From assembly GCA_030761205.1 (NCBI GenBank), contig JAULJL010000027.1:18664501-18728500 (forward strand): DNA of 64,000 nucleotides. Direction: 5' to 3'. This DNA comes from Fremontodendron californicum (Eukaryota > Streptophyta > Magnoliopsida > Malvales > Malvaceae). Positions 32,900-45,321 of the stretch are shown piece by piece (the stretch's first letter is position 1; every line of letters starts with the position of its first letter). Below the pieces are notes generated by a model, which saw only the letters and a list, made by a program, of their open reading frames with translations, was not told where the DNA came from and made no database searches. The position numbers were made by a program, and so were the translations under genes.

Positions 32900-34207
32900 T
32901 TGGTTGCGGACCATCTTAGCCGTTTAGTTCATGAAAAGGATGCACTACCCTTGAAAGAGAACTTTTTGGATGAGCAACTTCTTTTTATAAGTACAACAAC
33001 TCCTTGGTATGCTGATATTATTAATTACTTAGTTACCAAGAAATTGCCACAAGAGTTGACACAAGCTCAAAGAAATAAGATCAAGAGTGATGCCAAATAC
33101 TACATATGGGATGATCCTTACGTTTGGAAGCATTGCTCCGATTACATTATAAGAAGGTGTGTACTTGAATATGAATTTCAATCTATTCTCACCTTTTGTC
33201 ACTCTTATGCATGTGAAGGACACTTTGGATCCAAAAGAACAGCCACGAAAGTTCTTTATTCTGGATTTTATTGGCCTACTATATTCAAAGATGCATACCT
33301 CTTTTGCAAGTCATTTGATCGTTGCCAAAGAACAGGTAACTTAGGTGCTAGAAATCAAATGCCTCAAACTCCAATACTTATTGTTGAAATTTTTGATGTA
33401 TGGGGCATGGATTTCATGGGACCTTTTCCTTCTTTTGGTAATCTTTATATTTTACTTGCCATTGATTATGTTTCAAAGTAGGTGGAAGCAAAATCCACTA
33501 GGACAAATGACTCTAAAGTTGTTTCAGATTTTGTCAAGACTAACATCTTTGCTAGGTTTGGAACACCAAAGGCCATAATCAGCGATAGAGGTACTCACTT
33601 TTGCAATAGGACTATGGAAGCACTTTTGAGGAAGTATAACATCACACACAAGGTCTCCACCTCATATCATCCTCAAACTAGTGGGCAAGCTGAAGTGTCA
33701 AACCGAGAAGTTAAGTCCATACTTGAAAAGACAGTTAATCCAAATAGGAAGGATTGGAGTTCACGACTTGATGATGCACTTTGGGCTTATAGGACAGCAT
33801 ATAAGACACCCATTGGTATGTCTCCTTATCGACTTGTTTATGGTAAGCCTTGTCATCTTCCGATTGAATTGGAACATAAATCATATTGGGCTATCAAACA
33901 ATGCAACATGGACATGGATGAGGCAAGTAAGCAAAGAAAACTAGACCTACAAGAATTAGAGGAGATAAGAAATGATGCCTATGAAAATTCTAGGATTTAC
34001 AAGGAAAATACTAAGGCATTCCATGACAAGATGATATCAAGAAAGTACTTTGTTGTTGGACAAAAGTTCTTCTCTTCCATTCACACCTTAAGTTATTTCC
34101 AGGTAAGTTACGTTCTCGTTGGGTTGGACCTTTTGTTATTACTAATGTGTTTACTCATGGTGCAGTTGAAATCCAAAGCCCAAAAACAGATAAGGCATTC
34201 AAAGTGA
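32900..34207 (+). pseudogene. Integrase, element C (one internal stop)
   Basis: HHCC zinc-binding part (HSYACEGHFGSKRTATK ... CKSFDRC), then the core with first Asp in VWGMDFMGPF, second in IISDRGTHF and Glu in QAEVSNREVK. A stop after IDYVSK at about 33479-33481 divides it. The C-terminal part reaches KAFKVNGHRLKPYY in a shifted frame after a change near 34075-34150. The two GATGC sites around FKDAY (33295) and NDAYENS (33975) mark the ends of the deletion seen in B and G. Confidence 0.87.
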
Positions 34208-35272
34208 ATGGTCATCGATTGAAGCCTTACTATGTCGAATACAAGATGTGGAGGAGTTACCACTCTTTGAGCCAAATTATGTTGAATAATAATTGCATGG
34301 GTCTAAGTCAGGCTGAGGACAATAAACCAAGCACTTCTTGGGAGGCAACCCAAAAGGATGGAGAGCATCTATTATATCAGATTTGCATATTCGTTACTCT
34401 CCATCATTCTATCTTTTATTGTTTTTCTTTTGTTTTGTTTAGTAGTTCTTTTCTCTTACATATAATTCTTGCATTGGGGGATAATAGCATTACATTGAGG
34501 ACAATGTAAAAATTATGTGTGGGGGCAAGAATTTAGGATTTTCTTTAGTGTGTTTTGTTTTTGATTCTTTTTATGTTGTTTTTAGTGTGTCTTAGTTACT
34601 TTCAATACTATGATGAGATACGAATTGCATAAGTCTAAAACTGATTTATTAGTGAGAAGATTTTCATGAGAATTGAGCTTGATGTCATTTTTTTTGAGCC
34701 AATGTAATATGATATGTTGATTGAGAGAGAAGCATGTTTAGACTTAAATCTGACTTGTATAATCAATCCTTGTGAGTTTTTGAGCCCATATGATTGATGC
34801 ATTATACATATCAATCTAGTTTCTTTCTTGAGTGCTCTTATGATTACACGATTCTCTAGATTTTGCTTTAAACCTTGTTGAGACTATATTGATGCATGTG
34901 ACAACATGAATGTGATAAAGGCATTAGGATTTTTAACCAGGGCCAAACAACTATCCCTTATTGATGTTCTAAGAGAACATCCCCCGTAGTGAACCAATTT
35001 GAGCCTACATTGAATAAGCTATTTCTTTGGTAACCATAACTTGTCCCTAACCTAAATATACTTATTTATATCTTTACCCTTGTTCCAAAGATGAATTAGC
35101 ATGTTTTGAGACATGTTGCAAAGACAAGGGAGATCTATTGAAATTTGGGTTAGAAACAAGAAATAATTGTGGGGGAAAAGAAAATAAAATTCAAGAGAAA
35201 AAGAAAGGGAATATTGGCAAATACATTCCTATGTGAAAAAAAAAATGAAAAAAAAAATTGGCAAATAATTGT
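34208..35272 (+). other. Non-coding 3' region of element C
   Basis: No gene. A hairpin (arms ttacattg / caatgtaa, 34490-34509) is followed by a gtgtgggggcaag tract at about 34517, and there is another G-rich tract near 35168. Similar to the 3' regions of A, B and G, so the region is shared across the Athila families. Confidence 0.75.
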
Positions 35273-37029
35273 TCTTTGATTCTTACTTCCTTGACATTTT
35301 ACTAGGTTTTTATGCTTTGTAGGTCTTTTGGAGGAGATGAAGTCAAAACATGTCAATTAGGATATTAAAAAGATTACAAAATCACAATCACAAGATGGAA
35401 AAAGAGTTGGGAGTCAAAAAGATCAAATTCTTGGTGCAAAGCAAGAAGACAGATTTGACCTCCAGAGCTTGTTGCTATGAAAACATGATGTTAGACTCTT
35501 TATTCGAAGAATATTCCTTCTTGACTTTTGAAGATCACTTGATTACCTTTCCAACGGATGGTCATGAGCCTAAATCGGATAAGAATGGTCATCCAAATCG
35601 ACATTGGAATATCTCCCTAAACAACCCTAGTGGCAAAAAATACCCTAGCCGCAAATCACATTTTTTCCTTAATACCCTAGCTGACATTCATGTTTATCCT
35701 TGTCAAAGAAGGATTAATGGCTGTCAACTTGCATTAATTGCATTAATTGCAAGTATCTTTCCTTAAAGCTAATCCTAGTCAAAGTAGGAGAATTAAATCA
35801 GCCAAGACTTTCCTTCCTTACACTTACTTTGGCTGCAAGAATATAATCTCTCTTGATTAAAGAGTGCTTTAACTAAAACTTTCCTACTTTATTCAAACTT
35901 GGCTGCCAAGGCTTATATCTTTCCTTAAAACATAAAAGCAGCCACTTTTCCTTAACTTTACCCACAAGTCAGCATTTATTGAAGGGAGAGAGCTGAAATT
36001 CACTTGTTTGATGCCCTAGCTATTGCCTATAAATAGAGATCAAGGGGGCAAACGAAATTGACACTTCTCCAAGCATCAAAGTTCTGATTTCTTCTTTGTT
36101 TCCTTGTTTTTGAGAGAGCAAGAGGCTGGATAATTAATATTCTTCTTCTTCTTCTTCTTTCTTTCTTTTATTTTCTTCTTAGATTCTCTTTAACTTTATG
36201 TTTATGTTTACAATGCCTATGCTAGGCTAAACTTTTATTTGGTTAAGGTTTATTTCAAAGCCCTAGACATGTTATGTAATTAATTTTCAGAATCTATTAT
36301 CATTGTTTTCTATCAAAGTTGCTTATGTTCTTCCATTAAAATTGTTCATGATGATGTTTTGATTTGTTTAGGTGGGCAACTAGATAAATCTTTGTCTAAT
36401 GCTAGTTTAGGAGTCTTGATCCGTGTAATTGTCTTTATTTCCTATTCATAAGTAGCAATTTGTGATTAATGATTATGGTCAAGTTTTCAATAATTGCAAA
36501 GTGGAACACAACCTAAGTTGAACAATCTGAGCTTATGTGGTTGTTGCTCAGATCAACCTATCTTTCTCATCATAAAGCTGCTATTAAATTGAACTTAGAG
36601 AGCTTATTCTAGGTTGTTTGATAGTTAGAGATTAAATAGAGAGCTTGTTCTATTTAACGACGAAGTAAGGAAAGATTGGGGTAACAGAGCTTGTTGTTAT
36701 CTACGGCTGTTAACTTTGATAGCTAATCAATGTTGATAGATATGAAATTGATTCTTAATGATGTCTACTGGTGGAGAATGAAACCTTAACCATATTTTTC
36801 ATATTTGATTCTTCTTAATTACTTGTTTTCTCATTCTTGTTGTTAACTTTAGTTTAAATCTAATTTCAAAATACCCTTTACTTTTGTTTACTTGTTTTTA
36901 AGTGATAAGCAATTAACTTATAAACTAAAACCCAATCCCTGAGGACTCGACCCTTGCTAATCACTATACTCTACAATTGATTCTTTTTAAGTGCAAGGTT
37001 AAATAAGATACACTCTTTTGAGTGCATCA
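35273..37029 (+). repeat. 3' LTR of element C (first ~54 bp missing)
   Basis: Matches the 5' LTR from ctttgattcttacttcc onward and ends gagtgcatca. The LTR start and any adjacent polypurine tract are replaced by an a-rich stretch (35236-35260), so a deletion removed that junction. Confidence 0.88.
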
Positions 37030-39162
37030 CATTCCAAACCAACCAGCCTATAGAAGTAATCCGGAGGAGACAAAGGAACTTCAAAGGCAAGTTGAAGACT
37101 TGATGAGTAAAGGGTACATAAGAGAAAGCATGAGTCCATGTGCTGTTCCAGTTCTTCTAGTGCCAAAAAAGGATGGGTCTTGGAGGATTTTGTTGATTGT
37201 AGAGCAGTCAACAATATCACGGTAAAGTATCATCATCCCATTCCTAGATTAGATGATATGCTAGATGAATTGTATGGATCTTTTGTTTTTAGTAAGATAG
37301 ATCTTAAAAGTGGTTACCATCAGATTAGGATGAAAGAAGGTGATGAATGGAAAAATAGCTTTTAAGACTAAATATGGGTTGTATGAATGGTTAGTCATGC
37401 CATTTGGACTTACTAATGCACCTAGTACTTTTATGAGACTAATGAATCATGTTTTGAGAGAGTTTCTAGGTAAATTTGTAGTAGTCTACTTTGATTACAT
37501 TTTAGTGTACAGTAAAAGCTTAGATGAGCATCTTGAACATTTGCGATTTGTGTTTAATGTGTTGAAAACTGAAAAGTTGTATGCTAATTTTAAGAAGTGC
37601 ACCTTTTGCATGGATAGAGTTATATTTCTTGGATATGTTGTTAGCTCAAAAGGTATTGAGATGGATAAAGAGAAAGTCAAGGCCATCAAGGACTGGCCGA
37701 CGCCTAAAGGGGTAAGTGAGGTAAGAAGCTTTCATGGTTTAGCTAGTTTTTATAGGCATTTTGTTAAAGACTTTAGCACTATTGCTGCACCACTAACTGA
37801 AATTATTAAAAAGAATGTTGGTTTTCATTGGGGCAATGAACAAGAGAAAGCATTTGTTAATCTTAAAGATAGGTTATGTTCAGCACCTGTTTTAACATTA
37901 CCTAACTTTGACAAAGCTTTTGAGATTGAATGTGATGCCTCAGGAACAGGAATTGGAGCTGTTTTAATGCAGGAAAAGCGTCCAATCGCATTCTTTATTG
38001 AGAAGCTTAGTGGAGCGGCCTTGAACTATCCAACTTATGACAAGGAACTCTATGCACTTGTTAGAGCTTTGGAGACATGGTAGCATTACTTATGACCTAA
38101 GAAATTTGTGATACATACTGATCATGAGTCATTGAAACATCTCAAGGGTCAAGGTAAGTTGAATAAGAGACATGCTAGGTGGATGGAATACATAGAGACC
38201 TTTCCTTATGTCATTAGATACAAGCAAGGTAAGAAAAATATTGTGGCTGATGCTTTATCTAAGAGGTATGTATTTCTCACATCTATGAATGCTAAGATGC
38301 TTGGATTTGAATATATAAAGGATGAATATGCCAATGATGCTGATTTTTGTGATGTATACATAGCATGTGATAAGACAGCATTTGGTAAATTTTACAAGCA
38401 TGATGGTTTTTTGTTTAGACAAGATAAATTATGTGTGCCTAATTGTTCTATGAGAGAGTTATTAGTGCGTGAGGCACATGGTGGTGGTTTAATGGGACAC
38501 TTTGGTGTCAAGAAGACCTTAGAAATATTGTATGAACATTTCTTTTGGCCTAAAATGAAAAGGGATGTTATTCGCATATGTGATAGATGCATTACATGTA
38601 GAAAGGCCAAATCTAAGGTTTTACCTAATGGGTTGTATACACCCTTACCAGTTCTTAGTGAACCATGGGTAGACATATCTATGGACTTTGTATTGGGTTT
38701 ACCTAGGACTAAAAGGGGTAGGGATTCAATATTTGTGGTAGTGGATAGGTTTAGCAAGATGGCACATTTTATCCCATGTCATAAAACTGATGATGCAACT
38801 AACATTGTTGAATTGTTCTTTAGGGAGATAGTGCACCTACATGGTGTTCCTAGAAGCATTGTATCTGATAGAGATGTTAAGTTCCTTAGTTACTTTTGGA
38901 AGGTTTTGTGGGGGAAATTGGGTACTAAACTTTTGTTTTCTACTACTTGTCATCCACAAACTGATGGGCAAATTGAAGTAGTTAATAGGACTTTAACACA
39001 ACTTTTGCGCACTGTTATGCAAAAGAACTTGAATACTTGGGAAGAATGTTTGCCATTCATAGAGGTTGCACATAATAGGACTATGCATTCTACTACTTCT
39101 TATTCTCCATTTGAGATTTTTTATGGTTTTAATCCATTAACTCCTTTAGATTTAATGCCTTT
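37030..39162 (+). pseudogene. RT, RNase H and integrase of element D (broken)
   Basis: Resumes the D polyprotein after element C. RT: LVPKKDGSWR, SKIDLKSGYHQIRMKEGDEWK, MPFGLTNAPSTFM, then YFDYILVYS where YFDDILVYS is expected, so the second active-site Asp is Tyr. RNase H: FEIECDASGTGIGAVLMQ, with TAG and TAA stops at about 38083-38097. Integrase: HHCC (HGGGLMGHFGVKKT ... CDRCITC), then Asp in DISMDFVLGLP, Asp in IVSDRDVKF, Glu in GQIEVVNRTL. It ends at LDLMPL, where the hairpin insertion begins. Confidence 0.88.
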
Positions 39163-39804
39163 GATAGGATCCAAGATGGCCCAATCCCATGGCAATTTCT
39201 ATATGGGCCAAGATCCATGAAGATCTAGGAAACATGACAAGAATGGGTGGAATTCACTTGGGCCATGTTGCAAGTTATTCAGGAAAGGCTTCAACATGCA
39301 AGATGGGCTTGCATCCAAGTTTGGTCCATGTGATTCAAGAACACAAGGTGGCACATTAGTGTTTCACTCTTTTTTTTTTTTGAATAAATTCAAACTCAAT
39401 TGATCAAAAGATAATTGAAGTAGGCGGCTAAGACATATATTTATAGCCTCCCTACAATAACCCTAATTTACTAAGTAATAATATGTAAAATATGGGCTGA
39501 ACATGCTCAAGCCTAAACCTAAATAATTAAAAGATGTCCATGTTACATAATATAAGCCCAAATGCCTAAGTAATTATAAGAATTAAAATAAGCCCAAATA
39601 AGCCCTTTTAATGTGCCACCTTGTGTTCTTGAATCACATGGACCAAACTTGGATGCAAGCCCATCTTGCATGTTGAAGCCTTTCCTGAATAACTTGCAAC
39701 ATGGCCCAAGTGAATTCCACCCATTCTTGTCATGTTTCCTAGATCTTCTTGGATCTTGGCCCATATAGAAATTGCCATGGGATTGGGCCATCTTGGATCC
39801 TATC
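39163..39804. repeat. 642-bp LTR-derived inverted repeat (hairpin), inserted in D pol
   Basis: Two 196-bp arms, 39163-39358 and 39609-39804, are reverse complements; I found one mismatch (tgaag against aagaag). The loop (39359-39608) read on the minus strand resembles the D LTR (gacatcttttaattatttag, gcttgagcatgttcagccc, ggctataaata). The right arm plus loop is thus an LTR-like copy on the minus strand, and the left arm is an inverted duplicate of its first 196 bp. No target duplication is visible, and some pol sequence seems missing at the junction. A transcript would fold into a long, nearly perfect stem. Confidence 0.85.
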
Positions 39805-40234
39805 AGCTTCAATTGAGAAAAAGAATGCAAAAGTTGCTTCACAAGCAAACAAAGGGAGGAGGCGAGTTACTTTTGAACCAGGTGATTGGGTCTGGGTTCA
39901 TATGTGCAAGGAAAGATTTCTAGCCCATAGGAGAACCAAGTTGCATCCTCGAGGACATGGGTCTTTCCAAATCCTTGAAAAAATTAATGACAATGCTTAC
40001 AAAGTTCACTTACCAAGTGAGTATAACGTTTCTACTTCGTTTAACATTTCTGATCTTTCCCTTTATGATGTAGGTGATGATTCGAGGTCGAATCCTTTTG
40101 AGGAAATGGGCAATGATGAGAACCAAGCTGGTATTGGACTTCAAGATCTATTGCATGTTCCAATTGGGCCTATTACAAGGTCAAGATCCAAGAAGCTCAA
40201 GGAAGTTATGCAAGGATTGGTGCAAAAGTCTTGA
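39805..40234 (+). pseudogene. C-terminal end of pol, element D
   Basis: Reads IEKKNAKVASQANKGRRRV, then FEPGDWVWVHMCKERF, KLHPRGHGSFQILEKI and FNISDLSLYD, typical of gypsy integrase C-termini. The frame continues through the 3' LTR start (40114) to a TGA at 40234, so the LTR contains the last ~40 codons (GPITRSRSKKLKEVMQGL). The aggaaatggg at 40101-40110 is the likely polypurine tract. Confidence 0.82.
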
Positions 40235-40990
40235 GAAGAATTTACATGTCTTTTAAGCAATGTCAAGCCATTCAAGTTGGCCTACTTGAATGAAGAAGAC
40301 CAAGAATTGGTCCATGTGATCCAAGCTTCACATGGTGGGCCATAGAGGAATTCAAGGGGGCAGCAATATTAATGAATTATTGGGCCTGTTTCTAGTTTAT
40401 TATTTAATATGAAGTAGGGACCAATTCATTAATGATATGGCGCCTAAATTAGAAGTTTTAGTTGGATCTCTTAATTACTTATGCTTTTGGGCCTGATTTA
40501 TGTATTATGTCCAATAAGCTTGTGGGGGCTACCTTCATTAAAACTATTGGACATCTTTTAATTATTTAGGTTTGGGCTTGAGCATGTTCAGCCCATATTT
40601 TAAGCATTCTTTCTTATTTAAGCTAGGAAAGTAGTGCTAGTTGAATTAGGGCTAGTAGAGAGGCTATATAAACAATGTTTAGCCGCCTATGTCATTTTAA
40701 TGAATTAATCTATTGAGTTGAATTATATTCAAGTTAGTTTTCACTTTTTTTAGTTCTTGACAGAACTTAGGAACTTATCAAAGAATTCTTTCTTTGTGGT
40801 GTTCAACCTATCAAACTTAGGTTCTTGAAACTAGAGTTCTTAAGGTCTAGCTTACATGCTTAATCTAGGTTCTTTGAAATAGGCTTTCTAAGGGTTTAAG
40901 TTTTCTTTGCCTAAATCTTGGCTTTCTTGGGGTTAGGGTATTTCAATTTGTTAGTGGGTTCAAAGGGTTTAACTCCTAGGGTTCACATCA
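40114..40990 (+). repeat. 3' LTR of element D (877 bp)
   Basis: Starts tgatgagaacc and ends cacatca like the 5' LTR, with several small deletions and substitutions, so D is older than B or A. Confidence 0.88.
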
Positions 40991-42757
40991 ACTAGCAAAA
41001 GATTAAGTGTGGGGGAATTTGATAAATGCTTAAATTTCTTACATTTTCCTATTTAATTTCCTTATACTTTGTGCTTTGATTCTTAAGTTCCTTGACATTT
41101 TACTATGTTTTTATGCTTTGTAGGTATTTTGGAGGAGATTAAGTCAAAACATGTCAATTAGGATGTTAAAGAGCTTACAAAATCATAATCACCATATGAA
41201 AAAAAGACTTGGGAGTCAAAAAGATCAAATTCTTGGTGCAAAGCAAGAAGGCAGATTTGACCTCCGGAGCTTGTTGCTACGGAAACATGATGTTAGAATC
41301 TTTATTCGAAGAAACTTCCTTCTTTACTTTTGAAGTTGACTTGATTACCTTTCCAACGGTAGGTCATGGTCCTAAATCGGATAAGAAATGATAATCCAAA
41401 TCGGTATTGGAATATCTCCCTAAATAACCCTAGCTGCAGAAAAAACCCTAGCCACAAATCAACTTTCTTTCTTAGTACCCTAGCTGACATTTATGTTTAT
41501 CCTTGTCAAAGAAGGATTAGTGGCTATCAACTTGCATTAATTGCATTAAATGCAAGAAACTTTCCTTAAAGCTAATCCTTGTCAAAGTAGGAGACTTAAA
41601 TCAGCTATGACTTTCCTTATTTCTACATGCCTTGGCTTCGAAGTTTGATTTCTTTCCTTAAACATATTAAGTCAACTACAAGTCACCAACCTTTCCTTAT
41701 TTTGAAGAAACCTTGACTTTCACTCAATACTAAATGCTTAAGACCTAGAGGCTACCTATAAACAGAGACATAAGGGGGAGCTGATCTCTACACTTCCACA
41801 CGCTACAATATTCTGATTTCTTCTTTGTTTGAGAGAGTTTGAGAGAACTAGAAGCTGAATAATTAATATTCTTCTTCTTTCTTTATTTAGTTTTTCTTCT
41901 TATTTTCTTTTTAATTTCATGTTTATGTTTACAATGCATATGCTAGGCTAAACTTTTATTTGGTTAAGGGTGATTTCCAAGCTTTGGACATGTTTTGTAA
42001 TTAATTTTCAAAATCTATCTATCATTGTTTTCTATCAAAGTTGCTTATGTTCTTCCATTAAAATTTTTCATGATGATGTTTTGATTTGTTTAGGTGGCCA
42101 ACTAGATAAATCTTGATAATTTTCTAATGCTAATTTAGGAGTCTTGATCCGTAATTGACTTGATTTCCTATTCATAAGTAGCAATTTGTGATTAATGATT
42201 ATGGTCAAGTTTTCAATAATTGCAAAGTGGAACATAACCTAAGTTGAACAATCCGAGCTTATGTGTTTGTTGCTTAAGATCAACCTATCTTTCTCATCAT
42301 AAAGATGCTATTAAATTGAACTTAGAGAGCTTATTCTAGGTTGTTTGATAGTTAGAGATTAAATAGAGAGCTTGTTTTGTTTAATGACGAACTAAGGAAA
42401 GATTGGGGAAATAGAGCTTGTTGTTATCTACGGTTGTTCAGTTTGATAGATAATTAATATTGATAGGTCTGAATTTGATTCATAATGATGTATAGTGGTG
42501 GAGAATGAACCTTTAGCCATATTTCTCATATCTGATTACTTATTATTCACTCACTTTCTTACTTTTATTTTTTGTTTAAGTTTAAACTGATTTCAAAACC
42601 CCTTTTAACTTTTGGTTTCTTTGAATTTAAGTTTTAAACTAGTGATTTATAAACTAAAACTCAATCCCCGTGGACTCGACCTTTGCTAATCACTATACTC
42701 AACAATTGATATTTTTAGTGCAAGGATTAAATAAGATACGCTCTTTTCAGTGCATCA
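40991..42757 (+). mobile_element. Element E: polypurine tract and 3' LTR of a C-family Athila element
   Basis: 40991-41019 holds gattaagtgtgggggaatt, a polypurine tract directly before an LTR at 41020-42757 (tgataaatgctt ... cagtgcatca). It is the same family as element C with more differences and an older look. The inner part of E was interrupted by D. 12997-13076 is probably its continuation on the other side, and the rest lies beyond F1 and the window. Confidence 0.8.
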
Positions 42758-43353
42758 CTTATCTCATCTCCTTGCTAGTTTACCATCATCATTCATCATT
42801 CATATCAAGTTAATCTTGTTCGTGCTTGGTGTATTTGTTCACTTATGACCAAATACTTCCAACAACATGTTCACTTAAAACGGGTTCATCTTTAAAGGTC
42901 TCCATGCCAAGGTGTTTGTTAATGTCTATGTCTTTGCTACTTAACTCAAAAGGTGGCTGCACTAAAGAGTCAAATGTATCAATTGCATAAACACAATGTA
43001 CATGACTATGGTATCCCATGGCTTCAAAGATATTAAAATGGATTACATCACCATCAAATTCCATAGTAAGTGTGCCATCATTAACATTAATTATTGTCTT
43101 GGCTGTTTTTAAGAATGGTCTTCCTAATAAAATAGGTGTTGGGTTGGAAGACATCTCATCTTCCATGTCAAGCACATAAAAATCAGTTGGAAAGACCAAT
43201 TCATTAACTTGCACAGGAACATTTTCTACAACTCTTGTTGGATAAGTAATAGAACGATCAGCGAGTTGTAAAATAACACCGGTTTCTTTTAATGGTCTTA
43301 GTTTCAAAGAAGCATAAATTGAATATGGCATAACATTGATAGATGCTCCTAAG
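42758..43353 (-). pseudogene. Protease fragment of a C-family Athila element (I)
   Basis: On the minus strand, LGASINVMPYSIYASLKL, ADRSITYPTRVVENVPVQV and ILLGRPFLKTA match the retropepsin of element C. The reading is cut exactly before LGAS, where the F2 LTR begins at 43354, so F2 inserted into this gene. Toward 42860 the match fades, and 42758-42860 is non-coding with no feature seen. Confidence 0.82.
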
Positions 43354-45321
43354 TGTCGCAACCTAAAAAATAACAAGTCTCATCATAAGACTTAATTATT
43401 TGTTAAGCGTGACATTGAAAAAAACCGAGGAAAAGTCAACTTAATTCCTCTTGAAAAATGAAGGTTTTGAAAATGACCTTGAAAAAGACATGGAGTCGCC
43501 ACCAATCTTTTTTAGCTAGGTGTGATCGGCCACCTATTAAAATCGGGTTTATAAAATATTTTAAATTAATTAAAACATTTTTAAAACCAATTTCAAGTCT
43601 GCGTTTTAAACCAAAAAAATCAAAGAAGCGGATTCGGGACTCGGTTACGTGTGGGGAAGGATTAGCACCCCCATAACGCCAATATAAAACGGTACCTTAT
43701 TAATCATGTGTTATCTCAAGTTTTGGTAAAAAGTCGGTTTTAATTTTGGTATTTCAAGTTAATTCCCAATTTAAAGAAAAATAATTCCATTTTTAATTGA
43801 AAATGATCCGGAATTTATTAATTCAAAATTTTCCTATATTCCCCAACAAACGTGGCAAAATATAGAAATTTTTATTAGTTCGAAAAACTTTCCGAATCAA
43901 TCTTATTTTAAAGAAGATATTCCGTTATTAATGATAATTGATGATATCCTCCCCAGCAAACCCGGCAGAGAACTCATGAATTATTTTAATTCGGGAATAT
44001 CTTTATTTTATTGAAAATCATTACCTTTTTCAAAACATTTAAAAAAATATGAATATGTGTGACATAAATAAAATGACATAGCAAAGTCTAGATAATATAG
44101 TGCAACCTAAATGGTATGATATAATTTAAATGTCTTAGCATATTCTAAATGAAATGAAATATCCTAAGTTACATGATATATTCTAAATGAAATAAAATAT
44201 CCTAAGTGACATAATATATTCTAAATGAAATGACCTAGGTAACATAATATATTCTATATGAAATGAAATAATTTAAATGACATGGCAAATATAAATGATA
44301 TGGCATATAATCTAAATGACATGAAACATAAAATAATCCTATCATATAATATGCATGGAAATAAAAATAAAAATAATAATGCATGAATATAGTATATGCT
44401 AAATAATATGACAAAAATAACAAAATAAAAAGCATAGGATATCATGAAATATTCAAAACCATATAACAAATAATATAAAATCAAAAATTTAAATCAAAGA
44501 TGATAACACCATCATGAAAATTAAAAATAGCAAAAATTACATATTATATAATATGCATGAATATGGAAAATGCAATGCATGAGAATGTATTTTTTTCCTT
44601 TAATTAAGGAAATTCATATATCTAAAAAGATATCTGGCTACCTTAGAAAAATATATCAAATTAAATATTCTAAAACCAAAATACTTTGTGATTGTTTGAA
44701 AACAATTTTGAAAAGCTTAGATTAAAAATAAAAACCTAGCTAAACCCCTTTTAAATGGCTCTAATTTCCTAAGTTTAAAATCTCGAACTTGACCACCCTT
44801 AATCCGAGATTTAAAAAATCATTTTTAGAGTTTAAAAACGCTTAGAAACTACCCTAAGTCAGTAGCTAAACTTCCTAATCAGCCCCTTCTAAGTAACTTA
44901 ACCAAAACAGAAAAATGATTTTCCTTCAAATTCAATTCTGCCTCCACTGTCTAGTTTTAAAACACGATTTTTTACCCTATTTTAAAAAATTCAAAAAAAT
45001 CTAAAAAAAATCCTGGAGACTCAGGGCACGTAAAACTACACGGGAAAAATCAGCTTAATTTTTTTATTAAAGATGACTGCCCAGAAAAATCAGGAAAGTA
45101 CGAGCACTGGGTGAAAAAACTGTTTTGCCAAAACACATTCTTTTGCCTTTAATAAAATCATTTTAAAATCAAAGTAAAAATATTAGAGACTATCTAAAAG
45201 ACTCACAAACAGTAGCTAACACTTTTAGAAAGTTAGGGAAAAAATTGGCTAAGTAAAAAAAAATCACAAAGGTAGAATAATCAATTTGACAACTCTTTAA
45301 TTTTCCACAAGTATGCTCAAG
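43354..45321 (-). mobile_element. Tat/Ogre-type LTR of F2, left part
   Basis: Starts on the plus strand with tgtcgcaacc (LTR end on the minus strand). It contains the gagtcgccaccaatc and gggactcggttacgtgtggg passages common at one end of plant Tat/Ogre LTRs. Interrupted by G at 45321/45322. With the right part the LTR is about 4.7 kb, in the range of Ogre-like elements. No gene; low-complexity at-rich repeats near 44080-44300. Confidence 0.78.
45317..45321. repeat. Target-site duplication of element G (tcaag, left)
   Basis: tcaag at 45317-45321 is repeated at 55239-55243. The uninterrupted paralogous site in F1 (10180-10184) has one copy. Confidence 0.93.

Larger units (their letters stand above)
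16986..37029 (+). mobile_element. Element C: Athila-type Ty3/gypsy retrotransposon, split by B
   Basis: About 10.0 kb without element B. It has a 5' LTR (16986-18799), a tRNA-Asp-like primer site, gag, protease, RT, RNase H, integrase, a 3' non-coding region and a 3' LTR (35273-37029) lacking its first ~54 bp. Flanks are cattt (16981-16985) and cattc (37030-37034), a target duplication with one mismatch. Athila assignment rests on DLGAS protease, the FMDD form of the RT active site and the tRNA-Asp primer. Multiple stops and frameshifts make it inactive. It has no cargo or env-like ORF. Confidence 0.9.
13077..40990 (+). mobile_element. Element D: chromovirus-like Ty3/gypsy retrotransposon, split by C
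   Basis: LTRs at 13077-13993 and 40114-40990, primer site complementary to initiator Met tRNA, and gag-pol in the order Gag, protease, RT, RNase H, integrase. It measures about 7.9 kb once C is removed. Flanks are actac (13072-13076) and actag (40991-40995), a target duplication with one mismatch. It is dead: there are several frameshifts and stops, and the RT active site is changed. The C-terminus (GPITRSR...KLKEVMQGL) recalls the CRM-like group, but I see no chromodomain, so the sub-lineage is uncertain. Confidence 0.85.

Noticed and set aside
39163..39804. The inverted repeat as a MITE or other DNA transposon
   Set aside because: No target duplication or known terminal motif, and the loop and right arm match the D-type LTR, so an LTR-derived inverted duplication fits better.
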